DNA from: Ignavibacteriales bacterium | Lineage (GTDB): Bacteria > Bacteroidota > Ignavibacteria > Ignavibacteriales > Ignavibacteriaceae | Assembly: GCA_020061465.1 (NCBI GenBank) | Contig: JAGUYG010000042.1 | Span: forward strand, 1 to 63,404 | Direction of reading: 5' to 3' | DNA length: 63,404 nucleotides | Part shown: piece after piece, positions 33,347-43,815 of the stretch | Position numbering within the stretch: position 1 is the stretch's first letter | How the letters are laid out: each line of letters begins with the position of its first letter | The notes under the pieces: model-generated | Database searches by the model: none | Told to the model about the DNA's origin: nothing | The model's input: the letters and a program-made list of their open reading frames with translations, nothing else | Position numbers and translations under genes: made by a program

Positions 33347-35929
33347 TTAATTAACTTTTGCCGATTTCTTTTTTCGTTCAAAAAATATTCCTGCAATTAG
33401 TCCTATCAATACTAATGAACTCAATATTAGTGAAATATTTTTCGAAATAAAGAAACTCTCCGGAGCGTATTCGAAAACTACTTTGTGTCTTCCTTCAGGA
33501 ACAACAATTCCCATAAAACCATGATTGGTTCTGTGAATTTTAGTCTCATTTTCGTCAATGAAAGCTTTCCATCCCGTTGGAATGTTAAAAATTTTATAAT
33601 CAGCATTGCCGCTGATGAATGTATTCCCGAAGAATAGAAAATTATTTCCGGATGTATTTATATCAAGAATTAGAGAAGCCTCCGTGTAATTTTCTATTTT
33701 GACAAAAGCAGTTGAATCCGGCTTATCGATTTTTAGTTCATCCGTATGAATCACTGCCGTTGATCTTGGATTGACCTTCAATTCTTTTACCATGTTTAAT
33801 GCTTCGATGCTAGGACGGGTAATTACAGTATCTGCAAAATATGCCCGCGGGAGAGCATCATCATTTAGATAAACGATAGTTTTATCACTCCGGTAAATTT
33901 CTGCCAATCCGGGTATTTGCATTTGAGGATCGGCAATAAGATACTTAACATTTGCCATATCCCAGAGAACCGGATTTGCCGGACCAACCACATCCATGTA
34001 ATCTTGATATGAGCGCGGCTTGATGCCGGAGTAACCGTAAAAATCTTCAACTAAAAAGTAAGCATTGAAGTTAGAATTTTGATTGAACGAACCTAGTGAA
34101 CCATCTTGCTTTAAATTAAAAATTCTGAAAGGTTCATGATCGTTTTGAGCCTTTATTACCGAAATGTAATCCGGTTCGTTGAAGAGATTGCTCAACTGAG
34201 GATTATCAACGTACCTCGCACCTCTTCCATCGATACGCCAAAGGTCAATCACAGCAATGAGAATCAGTATCATTAAAAAAGAATCTGCACTTAGCTTTCC
34301 TTTGGAATTTAAATATGCAAGCCAAGACACAGCAGACAAAAACACAAATGCTATAATCAAATCTGTAGTAAACATACCGGCAGTATAATCGGCTAAGGCT
34401 CTGAATTGCTGTGCTAACTGCGGTCGGAATTGGGATATCGAAGCGGCATAATCATTAACTCTACCTATAAACCAATCGCTTAACTGAGCATTAAGTAAAA
34501 TTGAAAGTATTAATGCAGCAGAAAAAACCAACGATGTATTTTTAAGTATTCCGATAAGTTTCGCATCCTTTTCTTTAGTTAAAGAAATTATTTTCATCAA
34601 TCCTAAACCGGCAAGCACCGGAAATGAAAGCTGAACCAGTACCAGAATCATTGACGGTACTCTGAATTTATCAAAGTACGGAAAGTAGTAAAACATCAAA
34701 TCGAACAAGACCGGAAAGTTTTTCCCGAATGAAATTAAAAGCGCAATAAACGAAAGAATGGATAAGTATTGCACCAGCGGTTCCCTCCATCTTGTTACAA
34801 TGGCAAATAAAGCCAGGAAAAAAACAATTACACCCATATACATCGCAACATCAACGAACGGCATCTGACCGAAGTAAGTATTTACTTCGACCTCTTGATT
34901 GTTTGTAAGCGGACCTTTATATGTTGAATTTCCGAATCCATAAAAAGAAGGAACTATAAACGTTAGCACTTCTTCGGGAGAGAATGACCAGTTTGTATGA
35001 TATTCGTAATACTCCGAAGTACTCTGCTCTTCTTTACCGGTTGTTTCCTCGACTATGCTTTTGGTTCCTCTTGTTGAGAAGGGTGTGTATTCATAAACCT
35101 GTGTAAGGTTATCGGCTTGAATTAGAACTGCAACAACCAAAGCACCGATAAAAATAAATGCAGATTTAATTAATCCATTTCTAAGAAATTGATTCTTTAT
35201 CACTAACGAGCGAACGAAATAGTAGATGAAATAAATGGCAACGGCAAAAAGTGTATAGAAAATTATTTGAACATGAAAGCCCTGAATGAATAATTGTAGG
35301 GCGATAATTAAAATCAAGATGTCAATTAACCTAATTTTTTCCTGAAATCTAAGAAGCAATAGGAACAGCAGCGGGTAAATGCATAATGACGTTAGTTTTG
35401 TTACGTGTCCTATAAACAAAAAAACAATTATTCCGGTACTAAGTGAGGTAGTTACCGCAGTAAATAAACTCACAAGAGTATTTTTTGTAAGATGCCTCAT
35501 CAAAAGATATGAAGTAATGCCAAGCAAGATTAAGTAAAATGTCCATTTGGCATAATCTACTCCGAACGGAGCGGAGAAAACTGAACGAACGGCTGTAATT
35601 CCAACCGCAATTAAGTTAAACCATGGAAATTCTGTACTAATAGAGTATGCCGGCATCCCGCAGAAGATGTACGGATTCCACAGCGAAAATCCCTCCCGTT
35701 CTTTTTCGATATACGGCTTAGCACTTTCAATTGCTATTATATCGCCTGATTGAAAAGTTTTCCCTCCGAAATACATAGGACTTAAAAATGCCAGAAACAA
35801 AATGATTATAACAAGAATTACGGCAAGCGGATGAAATTTTTGTGGAATAAAACTATTTAAATCAAAATTCTGAAAGAAACCGCCTTTGGCTTGTTTTCGG
35901 GATGAAGAAACTTTTTTTTCTTTTGCCAT
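33347..35929 (-). CDS. YfhO-family membrane protein
   Basis: This 860-residue protein has a basic cytoplasmic N-terminus, about a dozen membrane helices in the first two thirds (for example HPLAVILVIIILFLAFLSPMYFGGKTFQSGD), and a soluble C-terminal domain before a last helix. The signatures GGKTFQSGDIIA, NPYIFCGMPAYS and PRAYFADT are typical of YfhO. Relatives are polyprenol-dependent glycosyltransferase-like or lipoteichoic acid glycosylation proteins. It is probably a glycosylation enzyme of the cell envelope, but the precise reaction is not established. Confidence 0.85.
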   Translation of the reverse strand: MAKEKKVSSSRKQAKGGFFQNFDLNSFIPQKFHPLAVILVIIILFLAFLSPMYFGGKTFQSGDIIAIESAKPYIEKEREGFSLWNPYIFCGMPAYSISTEFPWFNLIAVGITAVRSVFSAPFGVDYAKWTFYLILLGITSYLLMRHLTKNTLVSLFTAVTTSLSTGIIVFLFIGHVTKLTSLCIYPLLFLLLLRFQEKIRLIDILILIIALQLFIQGFHVQIIFYTLFAVAIYFIYYFVRSLVIKNQFLRNGLIKSAFIFIGALVVAVLIQADNLTQVYEYTPFSTRGTKSIVEETTGKEEQSTSEYYEYHTNWSFSPEEVLTFIVPSFYGFGNSTYKGPLTNNQEVEVNTYFGQMPFVDVAMYMGVIVFFLALFAIVTRWREPLVQYLSILSFIALLISFGKNFPVLFDLMFYYFPYFDKFRVPSMILVLVQLSFPVLAGLGLMKIISLTKEKDAKLIGILKNTSLVFSAALILSILLNAQLSDWFIGRVNDYAASISQFRPQLAQQFRALADYTAGMFTTDLIIAFVFLSAVSWLAYLNSKGKLSADSFLMILILIAVIDLWRIDGRGARYVDNPQLSNLFNEPDYISVIKAQNDHEPFRIFNLKQDGSLGSFNQNSNFNAYFLVEDFYGYSGIKPRSYQDYMDVVGPANPVLWDMANVKYLIADPQMQIPGLAEIYRSDKTIVYLNDDALPRAYFADTVITRPSIEALNMVKELKVNPRSTAVIHTDELKIDKPDSTAFVKIENYTEASLILDINTSGNNFLFFGNTFISGNADYKIFNIPTGWKAFIDENETKIHRTNHGFMGIVVPEGRHKVVFEYAPESFFISKNISLILSSLVLIGLIAGIFFERKKKSAKVN

Positions 35930-36135
35930 ATTATTCCTTACAGTTTAAACATTTGGTGTTTGATTCTTTAAATTAATCAAACTTACCGTTTCAATTTTTA
36001 AATATTTTTCAATATTAATTATTACTGCTTTGTGAAATTTTGTGCCATAGTGTCTTGGCGGCAATGCTTTGGATTTTACCAACAATCCAGCTTTACGAAT
36101 GAAATCTTTTGAAATTTTATGTTAATACACCAAGC

Positions 36136-36945
36136 TTATTTTTTAGCAACAAGATTAATTCCCGAACCAATCTTATTTTCTTTCATAAAATCAATGAACA
36201 TAAAAAGAAGCATCATCGGGGAAGCAATTAAATAATACACAGGTAATATTACAAAAAACAGCTTAGACAAATTTAACAGTATCATCGGATATTTAATTCC
36301 TATCCTCCAGGCAATATCACCCCAGAGACCATAAGTGTATTTCCATTTAAAAATATTAAAGCCTATCGGAATTAACCTCTCCGATAAATCTTCCTTAGAA
36401 TATCCGGCTCTAGCATGTTCACCGATAAAACTTTCCTCACTCTTTTCATGAACGTCGCTTCCGCCAAAAGTTGACGGTGTGTTTATTAGTAAAAAGCCGC
36501 CGGGCTTCAATGCTTTGTAAAAATTTTGAAACACTTTAACATCCTCTTGAATATGTTCCATTACGTCTACACAAATGATTAAGTCGAAACGGGAATTGTG
36601 ATTAATATTTGTTAAATCTTCAATGGCAAACGTAACATTTTTTAAATTTTTAGCCGCGAAAAAATTTTTACAATCGTTTATCCATGCTTGTTTAATATCA
36701 ACAGCATGAACAGTATTAGGTTTTAATTTTTTAGCCGCAAAATAGGTGTATTGACCGAAACCGGTACCGGCGTCATAAATTGAAATTTCCCTTTGATTAA
36801 AAAGTTTTCTCAGATTTTTTAATTCGCTTCGGACGTACCAGCTTCTTAAAAACATGATGTCAAGAATTTTATAGAATAAAACCCGGAGAGACGGAGATTT
36901 ATTAATGATTGAAGCGAAAATATCTTTTATCGGATCGTAATGCAT
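36136..36945 (-). CDS. Class I SAM methyltransferase, membrane-associated
   Basis: This 269-residue protein has the SAM motif ISIYDAGTGFGQYTYFAAKKLKPNTVHAVDI, the later DLIICVDVMEHIQEDVKVFQNFYKALKPGGFLLI and a hydrophobic C-terminal stretch (YPMILLNLSKLFFVILPVYYLIASPMMLLFMFIDF) that may anchor it to the membrane. It belongs to the UbiG/UbiE-like group. It precedes the YfhO-like gene on the same strand; the substrate is unknown. Confidence 0.8.
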   Translation of the reverse strand: MHYDPIKDIFASIINKSPSLRVLFYKILDIMFLRSWYVRSELKNLRKLFNQREISIYDAGTGFGQYTYFAAKKLKPNTVHAVDIKQAWINDCKNFFAAKNLKNVTFAIEDLTNINHNSRFDLIICVDVMEHIQEDVKVFQNFYKALKPGGFLLINTPSTFGGSDVHEKSEESFIGEHARAGYSKEDLSERLIPIGFNIFKWKYTYGLWGDIAWRIGIKYPMILLNLSKLFFVILPVYYLIASPMMLLFMFIDFMKENKIGSGINLVAKK

Positions 36946-37014
36946 ATCCTAATAATTAGGTAAGAAAATGAAATGAGGGATTTATTAAAGCAACAGTCAT
37001 TCTAATATTTGTTT

Positions 37015-38112
37015 TTAGCCACTGTCCTTTACTACGTATTCCTTTTCATCCATTAAATTGTGGACAAGCATTTCGCCTAACAACCCCATCGAAAAAAATT
37101 GAACGCCGACTATAATCAACAGCATACCTAAGAAAAGCATAGGTCTGTTGCTCAAAGGCTGTCCGCTTAACCACAGATAAGTTAAATAACCGTTTACCAA
37201 AATACCTACTAAAAATGACATTGCTCCGAAAAAGCCGAAAAAGTGCATTGGGCGTTTAATATATCTTGTTGCAAAAATTACTGTGATAAGATCGATAAAA
37301 CCTTTGAAGAATCTAGAAATTCCAAACTTAGTTTTGCCATAACGGCGGGGATGATGTTTTACTATAATTTCCGATACTCTGTAGCCCTGCCAGGCTGCCA
37401 GTACTGGAAGATAACGATGAAGTTCACCATAGACTTTAAGGTTTTCAACTACTTCTTTCCGGTATGCTTTTAATCCGCAGTTAAAATCGTGAATTTTTAT
37501 TCCTGTTAAAATCCTGGTAACAAGGTTGAAAAATTTAGATGAATGCTTCTTAACAAATGGATCATGCCTTTTCTTCTTCCATCCGGAAACTAGATCATAC
37601 CCCTCTTCAAGCTTTTTGAGCAAATTAATAATTTCGTGCGGATCGTCTTGAAGATCGGCATCCATCGTAATAACGGCATCGCCTGTAACGTTTTTGAATC
37701 CGACGTGAAGAGCAGCAGATTTTCCGTAGTTCTTTCTAAAACTGATGAATTTAAATCTTTTATCTTGCTTGCAAACTTCCTTTAAAATTTGATGCGATTT
37801 ATCGGTACTTCCATCGTCAATAAAAAGCACCTCAAAAGCTATGTTGATTGGCTTTAGAGCCTTTTTTATTTCATTTATCAGCGGATGGAGTGAATCCTCC
37901 TCATTCAGCAGCGGAATTAAAATAGACACTTTGTTGAACGAAATTCGCTCCTGAGCAGCAAGCTGCTTACTTTTTTGTTTTCGTCGCCTGTTGTAGAACC
38001 ATGGTCTTCTTGCTTTTATCTTTGTTTGAGCGCTTTGAAGCCCCTTTTCTGCTCCCTGTCCCCCGGATGAACCTTGTTTCGTTTGGTTTTCAGCTTGATT
38101 ATTATCTTCCAA
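37015..38112 (-). CDS. Polyprenyl-phosphate glycosyltransferase, GT2 (DPM/ArnC-like)
   Basis: This 365-residue protein has an unusually long basic, Gln/Lys-rich N-terminus (residues 1-58). The GT2 domain follows (SILIPLLNEEDSLHPLI, FIDDGSTDKS, TMDADLQDDPHEI, SGWKKKRHDPFVKKHSSKFFN) and two C-terminal membrane helices (MHFFGFFGAMSFLVGILVNGY and MLFLGMLLIIVGVQFFSMGL). Such enzymes transfer a sugar to undecaprenyl phosphate for export. It opens the minus-strand part of the glycan cluster. Confidence 0.9.
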   Translation of the reverse strand: MEDNNQAENQTKQGSSGGQGAEKGLQSAQTKIKARRPWFYNRRRKQKSKQLAAQERISFNKVSILIPLLNEEDSLHPLINEIKKALKPINIAFEVLFIDDGSTDKSHQILKEVCKQDKRFKFISFRKNYGKSAALHVGFKNVTGDAVITMDADLQDDPHEIINLLKKLEEGYDLVSGWKKKRHDPFVKKHSSKFFNLVTRILTGIKIHDFNCGLKAYRKEVVENLKVYGELHRYLPVLAAWQGYRVSEIIVKHHPRRYGKTKFGISRFFKGFIDLITVIFATRYIKRPMHFFGFFGAMSFLVGILVNGYLTYLWLSGQPLSNRPMLFLGMLLIIVGVQFFSMGLLGEMLVHNLMDEKEYVVKDSG

Positions 38113-38406
38113 GAAAAACTTTCCCTTATTAAAATGATTTGAAAATTAACGGAATATTAACTTAAAAACAATTAGACCACTAGGTGGTTGAGCCATTGCT
38201 GAATTAAGATTGATTGATTCATTGATAAAAGAATGAGACACAATCTACCTCTATTTAATTTTACTTTAACTTACTTCCCTGTCCCTAAATGTGAGAATTC
38301 TAACTTAATATTTTTCAATCTTGACATTTTTGTATAGATTCCATAGGTTTGAAACAGATTTTATAAACAATTTTATTATAAAGAATTATCATAAATCGGG
38401 AGTGAG
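38113..38406. other. Divergent intergenic region before suf
   Basis: This 294-base gap separates the glycan cluster (minus strand) from the suf operon (plus strand). It holds a candidate Bacteroidetes-type promoter at 38321-38351; otherwise nothing is recognised. Confidence 0.5.
38321..38351 (+). promoter_or_regulatory. Candidate Bacteroidetes-type promoter for suf
   Basis: TTG at 38321-38323 and TAGGTTTG at 38344-38351 fit the -33 TTG and -7 TAnnTTTG pattern, with 20 bases between them, 55 bases before the sufB start. This is a pattern match only. Confidence 0.4.
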
Positions 38407-39855
38407 ATGAGTTCGACCGAAGTAACTACGATTGAGCAATTAGCAAAGACCGAATATAAATATGGCTTCGTTACCGAAATTGAATCTGAAAGCTTGCCAA
38501 TCGGGCTGAATGAGGAGATTATCAGAAAAATTTCAGAAATAAAAAAAGAACCTGAGTTTATGCTCGAGTGGAGACTAAAAGCATATAAGCATTGGCTAAC
38601 AATGAAGGAGCCCCACTGGGCTAATCTTCATTATCCTCCAATCGATTATCAGGCTATATCATACTATTCTGCCCCGAAGAAAAAGCCTAAGTATGATAGT
38701 CTTGATGAAGTTGATCCTGAACTAATTGCAGCTTATGAAAAATTGGGAATTTCTTTAGAAGAACAGAAACTGCTTGCCGGTGTTGCCGTGGATGCGGTGT
38801 TTGACAGCGTTTCAGTAGCAACAACGTTCAAGGAAAAATTGGCTGAGCTTGGAATTATATTCTGTTCAATGTCGGAAGCAATTCAAAATTATCCTAACCT
38901 CGTGAAAAAATATTTAGGCAGTGTTGTTCCTTACACCGATAACTTCTTCGCGACTTTAAACTCCGCTGTATTCAGCGATGGCTCATTTGTTTATGTTCCC
39001 AAAGGCGTACGCTGCCCTATGGAACTTTCTACTTACTTTCGAATTAACGCAGCAAATACCGGTCAATTTGAGAGAACTTTAATAATAGCCGAAGAAGGTT
39101 CCTACGTTAGTTATCTTGAGGGTTGTACTGCTCCAATGAGGGATGAGAATCAACTTCATGCAGCAGTAGTTGAATTAATCGCTTTAGATAATGCACAAAT
39201 AAAATACTCAACAGTTCAAAATTGGTATCCGGGAGATGCAAACGGAAAGGGCGGAATTTATAATTTTGTTACCAAGCGAGGTGCATGCAGAGGAGTTAAT
39301 TCAAAAATTTCATGGACACAAGTAGAAACCGGTTCTGCTATAACATGGAAATATCCGAGCTGTATTCTTCAAGGCGATAATTCAATTGGTGAGTTTTATT
39401 CCGTAGCAGTTACAAACAACTATCAGCAGGCTGATACCGGCACAAAAATGATTCACTTAGGAAAGAATACCAGAAGTACGATAATCTCTAAAGGAATTTC
39501 CGCTGGCAGAAGTAATAATAGTTATAGAGGTTTAGTAAAAATATCCCGAAAAGCGGAAGGCGCAAGAAACTTTTCACAGTGCGATTCGCTTCTTTTAGGA
39601 GATAAATGCGGTGCACATACATTCCCCTATCTTGAAATTAATAATCCTACAGCGCAGGTGGAACATGAAGCAACAACTTCTAAGATAGGAGAAGATCAGA
39701 TATTCTACCTAAATCAAAGAGGCATTTCCACCGAGGATGCAATAGGATTGATTGTAAACGGATACTGCAAAGAAGTATTCAAAGAGCTCCCGATGGAGTT
39801 TGCAGTAGAAGCTCAAAAATTATTGAGTATCAGTCTTGAAGGAAGTGTTGGCTGA
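38407..39855 (+). CDS. sufB: Fe-S cluster assembly scaffold SufB
   Basis: This 482-residue protein contains the SufB signatures [81 protein letters not shown] and the C-terminal [25 protein letters not shown]. Its length is typical. SufB forms the scaffold complex with SufC and SufD. It starts an eight-gene plus-strand run (sufB-C-D-S-U, a DUF59 protein, a bacilliredoxin and an Rrf2 regulator). Confidence 0.96.
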   Translation: MSSTEVTTIEQLAKTEYKYGFVTEIESESLPIGLNEEIIRKISEIKKEPEFMLEWRLKAYKHWLTMKEPHWANLHYPPIDYQAISYYSAPKKKPKYDSLDEVDPELIAAYEKLGISLEEQKLLAGVAVDAVFDSVSVATTFKEKLAELGIIFCSMSEAIQNYPNLVKKYLGSVVPYTDNFFATLNSAVFSDGSFVYVPKGVRCPMELSTYFRINAANTGQFERTLIIAEEGSYVSYLEGCTAPMRDENQLHAAVVELIALDNAQIKYSTVQNWYPGDANGKGGIYNFVTKRGACRGVNSKISWTQVETGSAITWKYPSCILQGDNSIGEFYSVAVTNNYQQADTGTKMIHLGKNTRSTIISKGISAGRSNNSYRGLVKISRKAEGARNFSQCDSLLLGDKCGAHTFPYLEINNPTAQVEHEATTSKIGEDQIFYLNQRGISTEDAIGLIVNGYCKEVFKELPMEFAVEAQKLLSISLEGSVG

Positions 39856-39944
39856 TTTTTTTCAACAACGGCATTGCTCACAGCATTCGGGGGCATGTGA
39901 GCATGCCAAAACTTTTTATAGAATTATACGAATAAGGAAGAATA

Positions 39945-40718
39945 ATGGAGAAAATGCTCGAAATAAAAAATCTTTATGTAAGTGTTGAAGGAAACGAAAT
40001 ACTTAAAGGAATTAATTTAAGCGTTAATACTGGTGAAGTCCATGCAATTATGGGACCAAATGGTTCAGGCAAAAGCACACTTGCCCAGGTTCTGGCAGGG
40101 AGAGAGGATTATGAGATAACTGCAGGCGAAATATTTTATAAAGGAAAAAATTTGTTGGAAATGGCTCCGGAAGATAGAGCAAGAGAAGGGATCTTTTTAG
40201 CATTCCAATATCCTGTGGAAATTCCCGGCGTTACAAACACCAATTTGCTTAAAACTGCAGTGAATGAAATTAGAAAGTACAACGGTTTGGAATCGATGGA
40301 TGCATTAGAATTTCTTTCTTTCTTAAAAGAAAGGATGAAGCTGGTAGAATTAGATCAATCGCTGCTCAGCCGCGCTGTGAACGAAGGATTTTCAGGCGGC
40401 GAAAAGAAAAAAAACGAAATTTTTCAAATGGCAGTTTTAGAACCTAAACTAGCAGTCCTTGATGAAACCGATTCGGGTTTGGATATAGATGCGCTTCGCA
40501 TCGTTGCAAACGGAGTAAATAAACTTAGGTCAAAAGATAATGCAACTATTGTAGTTACACACTACCAGAGATTACTTAATTACATCATACCGGATTTTGT
40601 TCATGTGTTGTATAATGGAAAGATTGTAACATCCGGCGGTAAAGAGCTTGCATTGGAACTCGAAGAAAAAGGTTATGATTGGGTTAAAGAACACGCAGCA
40701 GAATTAGCAGCCGGTTGA
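39945..40718 (+). CDS. sufC: Fe-S cluster assembly ATPase SufC
   Basis: This 257-residue ABC-type ATPase has Walker A GPNGSGKST, a Q-loop FLAFQYPVEIPGV, the signature NEGFSGGEKKKNEI and Walker B LAVLDETDSGLD, all matching SufC. It supplies ATP-driven conformational change to SufBD. The gene lies 89 bases after sufB; a hairpin-rich spacer (CATTCGGGGGCATGTGAGCATG) precedes it. Confidence 0.96.
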   Translation: MEKMLEIKNLYVSVEGNEILKGINLSVNTGEVHAIMGPNGSGKSTLAQVLAGREDYEITAGEIFYKGKNLLEMAPEDRAREGIFLAFQYPVEIPGVTNTNLLKTAVNEIRKYNGLESMDALEFLSFLKERMKLVELDQSLLSRAVNEGFSGGEKKKNEIFQMAVLEPKLAVLDETDSGLDIDALRIVANGVNKLRSKDNATIVVTHYQRLLNYIIPDFVHVLYNGKIVTSGGKELALELEEKGYDWVKEHAAELAAG

Positions 40719-40749
40719 TTTTAAGTAAGTTGTAATACGGAGATTATTG

Positions 40750-42078
40750 ATGATTGAAAATACATTTGAATTTAAGCATTGGTTTACAGAGAATTTCGAA
40801 CAATTCATAAGCAATTTGAACGGCGAAAGCTGGGAATCCGTTAATTCTTTACGGCGCGAGGCTATGGTTAATTTTTCTAACCTAAGGCTTCCTACGGTCA
40901 AAGATGAGGAGTGGAAGTATACCAACATAACACCTATACTAAAAGAAACATTTAAACCGGTACATGCTAAATCAACTATACCTAAAGACGAAATTGAGAA
41001 ATTTTTATTCGATGATAAGGAAAACATTCTGCTTGTTTTTTTGAACGGTTATTATGTTGAAGAATTATCGCGTTTGAAAGGAGTCCTTAAGGGTGTTCAA
41101 ATCGGCAGCCTCGCCGCGGCGATAAAAGGTAATTCACCACTGATTGCAAAACATCTTGGTAAATATGCCGATTATAAGGAACACATATTCACCGCGCTCA
41201 GTTCAGCATATTCAAGGGATGGCGCAATAATTTTTGTGCCGGCTGGTAAGATTGTTGAATCTCCAATTCACATTCTACATATCAGTGATGCAAGAGAAGA
41301 AAAAATTCTTAATCTGCCAAGAAATCTTTATGTGTTGGGAGAGAATTCTCAGGCATCTATTATCGAACATTTTGTCTCTACGGAAGAAAGCACTTACCTA
41401 ACGAACACTGTAACAGAAATATTTTTAGACCGTAATGCAGTTTTAAATCATGTTAAAATTCAAGAAGAAAGTAAGAAAGCTTTTCACATTGCTCATGTTG
41501 GAGTTGATCAGGAGAGATCAAGCAATTTTGTCTCACATACATTTTTGTTCGGTGCAGAACTGTCGAGGAATGATTATATCACCCGGTTTAATGATGAGGG
41601 CGGTGAATGTACATTAAACGGATTATACCTTATCGATGGAAAACGGTTGTGCGATGTTCATTCAACAATCGATCACGCTATGCCTCATTGTAATAGTCAT
41701 GAACATTTTAAAGGAATTTTAGACGACGAGTCGCGCGGAGTATTTAACGGCAAGGTTTTAGTTCGTAAAGATGCACAAAAGACAAATGCGTTTCAGGAGA
41801 ATAATAATATAATTCTTTCGAAAAGTGCTCTTGTTAATACAAAACCGCAGCTCGAAATTTTTGCCGATGATGTTAAGTGTTCTCATGGTGCTACCATAGG
41901 GCAACTTGACTATGATGCACTATTTTACCTAAAAACAAGAGGTATCGGACATGAAAAAGCAAAGGCAATCTTAATTCATGCATTTGCAAGCGATGTAGTT
42001 AGGTCAGTCACGATAGAGAATAGTAAAAGTCATATCGAGAATATTTTAATCCAGAAGTTTGATAAAAATTTAAATTAA
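40750..42078 (+). CDS. sufD: Fe-S cluster assembly protein SufD
   Basis: This 442-residue protein (ATG at 40750; a TTG lies directly upstream) has the SufD features: a divergent N-terminus ending in LPTVKDEEWKYTNITPI, then the shared beta-helix and the C-terminal CSHGATIGQLDYDALFYLKTRGIGHEKAKAILIHAFASDVV. It pairs with SufB. Length is typical. Confidence 0.94.
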   Translation: MIENTFEFKHWFTENFEQFISNLNGESWESVNSLRREAMVNFSNLRLPTVKDEEWKYTNITPILKETFKPVHAKSTIPKDEIEKFLFDDKENILLVFLNGYYVEELSRLKGVLKGVQIGSLAAAIKGNSPLIAKHLGKYADYKEHIFTALSSAYSRDGAIIFVPAGKIVESPIHILHISDAREEKILNLPRNLYVLGENSQASIIEHFVSTEESTYLTNTVTEIFLDRNAVLNHVKIQEESKKAFHIAHVGVDQERSSNFVSHTFLFGAELSRNDYITRFNDEGGECTLNGLYLIDGKRLCDVHSTIDHAMPHCNSHEHFKGILDDESRGVFNGKVLVRKDAQKTNAFQENNNIILSKSALVNTKPQLEIFADDVKCSHGATIGQLDYDALFYLKTRGIGHEKAKAILIHAFASDVVRSVTIENSKSHIENILIQKFDKNLN

Positions 42079-42086
42079 TATTTGAA

Positions 42087-43340
42087 GTGAATCATAAATT
42101 AAACATAGTAGAAAAGGCTGCCAGCTTTGAGGTCCAAAAAATTCGAGAAGATTTTCCAATTCTCAAACAATTGGTTCGTGGTAAAACTTTATGTTATATC
42201 GATAATGCCGCTACCACCCAAAAACCTATGGTCGTGCTGAATGCTATTGACAATTATTATAAATCTAAAAATTCAAATATTCACCGCGGAGTTCATTTCT
42301 TAAGCGAAGCCGCCACAGCAAGCTTTGAAGCTGCAAGAACAAAAGTAAAAGAATTCATCAACGCAAAGAGTGAAAATGAGATTATTTTTACCAGAGGAAC
42401 TACAGAATCGATTAATCTCGTTGCTTATTCATTCGGAAGAAATAATTTGAACGAAGGAGATGAAATTATAATCTCAACGATGGAACATCATTCCAACATC
42501 GTTCCATGGCAGTTGATTGCTGCCGAGAAAAAGGCTCACTTAAAAATTATTCCCATCAACGATAAAGGTGAATTAATTTTAGAAGAGTTTGAGAAAATAA
42601 TCTCAGAACGAACAAAGTTAGTCTCTATTGTTTACGTATCTAACTCGTTAGGTACTATAAATCCGGTTGAAGAAATTATTTCAAAAGCTCACGCTTACGG
42701 GATACCGGTACTTTTAGATGCCGCACAGGCTGTCTATCATTTACCAATTGATGTTCAAAAATTGGATTGCGATTTTCTTGCATTTTCCGGTCACAAAATT
42801 TACGGACCAACCGGCATAGGAATTCTTTACGGCAAAGAAACGCTGTTAGAGAAAATGCCTCCATTCATGGGCGGCGGTGATATGATTTCAAAAGTAACTT
42901 TTGAGAAGACAACTTATAATTCACTGCCATATAAATTTGAAGCTGGAACCTCCAATATTTGCGGAGGTATAGGGCTTGGCACTGCATTAGACTATGTTTC
43001 ATCAATTGGTTTTGAGAATATCATCCCCCACGAGAATGATTTACTCAATTATGCAACAAATGAATTAAAGCTAATAAACGGACTTAGAATTATAGGTGAA
43101 GCCGACAAAAAAGCAGGCGTTATCTCTTTTGTTTTCAACAACATTCACCCGCATGACGTCGGAACATTTTTAGACTTCGAGGGAGTAGCCATACGAACCG
43201 GACACCACTGCACACAACCTGTAATGGATAGATTTAATATTGCTGCTACCTGCAGAGCATCTTTTGCGATGTATAATACTAAAGAAGAAATCGATATCCT
43301 CGTTAATGCACTCAAAAATGTAACTGAGGTATTCAAATAA
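42087..43340 (+). CDS. sufS: Cysteine desulfurase SufS
   Basis: This 417-residue PLP enzyme (GTG start at 42087) releases sulfur from cysteine. The PLP lysine is Lys237 (FSGHKIYGPTGIGILYG), the active cysteine is Cys375 (IRTGHHCTQPVM), and TMEHHSNIVPWQLIA is the family signature. Its stop overlaps the SufU start (TAATG), consistent with SufS delivering persulfide to SufU. Confidence 0.95.
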   Translation: MNHKLNIVEKAASFEVQKIREDFPILKQLVRGKTLCYIDNAATTQKPMVVLNAIDNYYKSKNSNIHRGVHFLSEAATASFEAARTKVKEFINAKSENEIIFTRGTTESINLVAYSFGRNNLNEGDEIIISTMEHHSNIVPWQLIAAEKKAHLKIIPINDKGELILEEFEKIISERTKLVSIVYVSNSLGTINPVEEIISKAHAYGIPVLLDAAQAVYHLPIDVQKLDCDFLAFSGHKIYGPTGIGILYGKETLLEKMPPFMGGGDMISKVTFEKTTYNSLPYKFEAGTSNICGGIGLGTALDYVSSIGFENIIPHENDLLNYATNELKLINGLRIIGEADKKAGVISFVFNNIHPHDVGTFLDFEGVAIRTGHHCTQPVMDRFNIAATCRASFAMYNTKEEIDILVNALKNVTEVFK

Positions 43341-43795
43341 TGGATAATGAACTTAGGGAATTATATCAACAGGTAATTTTAGATCATAACAAAAGCCCTA
43401 AAAATTTTAAGAAGTTAGAAACTGCCAATCATTCGGCGGAAGGTTATAATCCGTTGTGCGGCGACAGAATAGATATTTATTTAGATATTCAGAACGGAAT
43501 TATTAACGATGTTTCTTTTCAAGGTTCAGGCTGCGCTATTTCCAAAGCTTCTGCTTCTTTGATGACCACAATCCTCAAAGGAAAAACAATAGAGGAAGCC
43601 GAATTGTTATTTGAAAAATTTCATGCGCTGGTAACCGGTAAATTAGAAGCCGGGTATTCACAGAATGAGCTTGGTAAATTAATTGTCTTCGCCGGCGTAA
43701 AGGATTTTCCGGCAAGAGTTAAATGTGCCAGCCTTGCATGGCATACAATGATTTCTGCTTTGAAAGAAGACAACAAACTTGTAACTACTGAATAA
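43340..43795 (+). CDS. sufU: Sulfur-relay protein SufU
   Basis: This 151-residue NifU-like protein has the Zn-binding cysteines Cys40 (YNPLCGDRID), Cys65 (QGSGCAISKASASLM) and Cys129 (VKCASLAW), the pattern of SufU. SufU accepts persulfide from SufS. The gene overlaps sufS by one base. Confidence 0.94.
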   Translation: MDNELRELYQQVILDHNKSPKNFKKLETANHSAEGYNPLCGDRIDIYLDIQNGIINDVSFQGSGCAISKASASLMTTILKGKTIEEAELLFEKFHALVTGKLEAGYSQNELGKLIVFAGVKDFPARVKCASLAWHTMISALKEDNKLVTTE

Positions 43796-43815
43796 ACAAT
43801 TAAAGCGATTATTTT

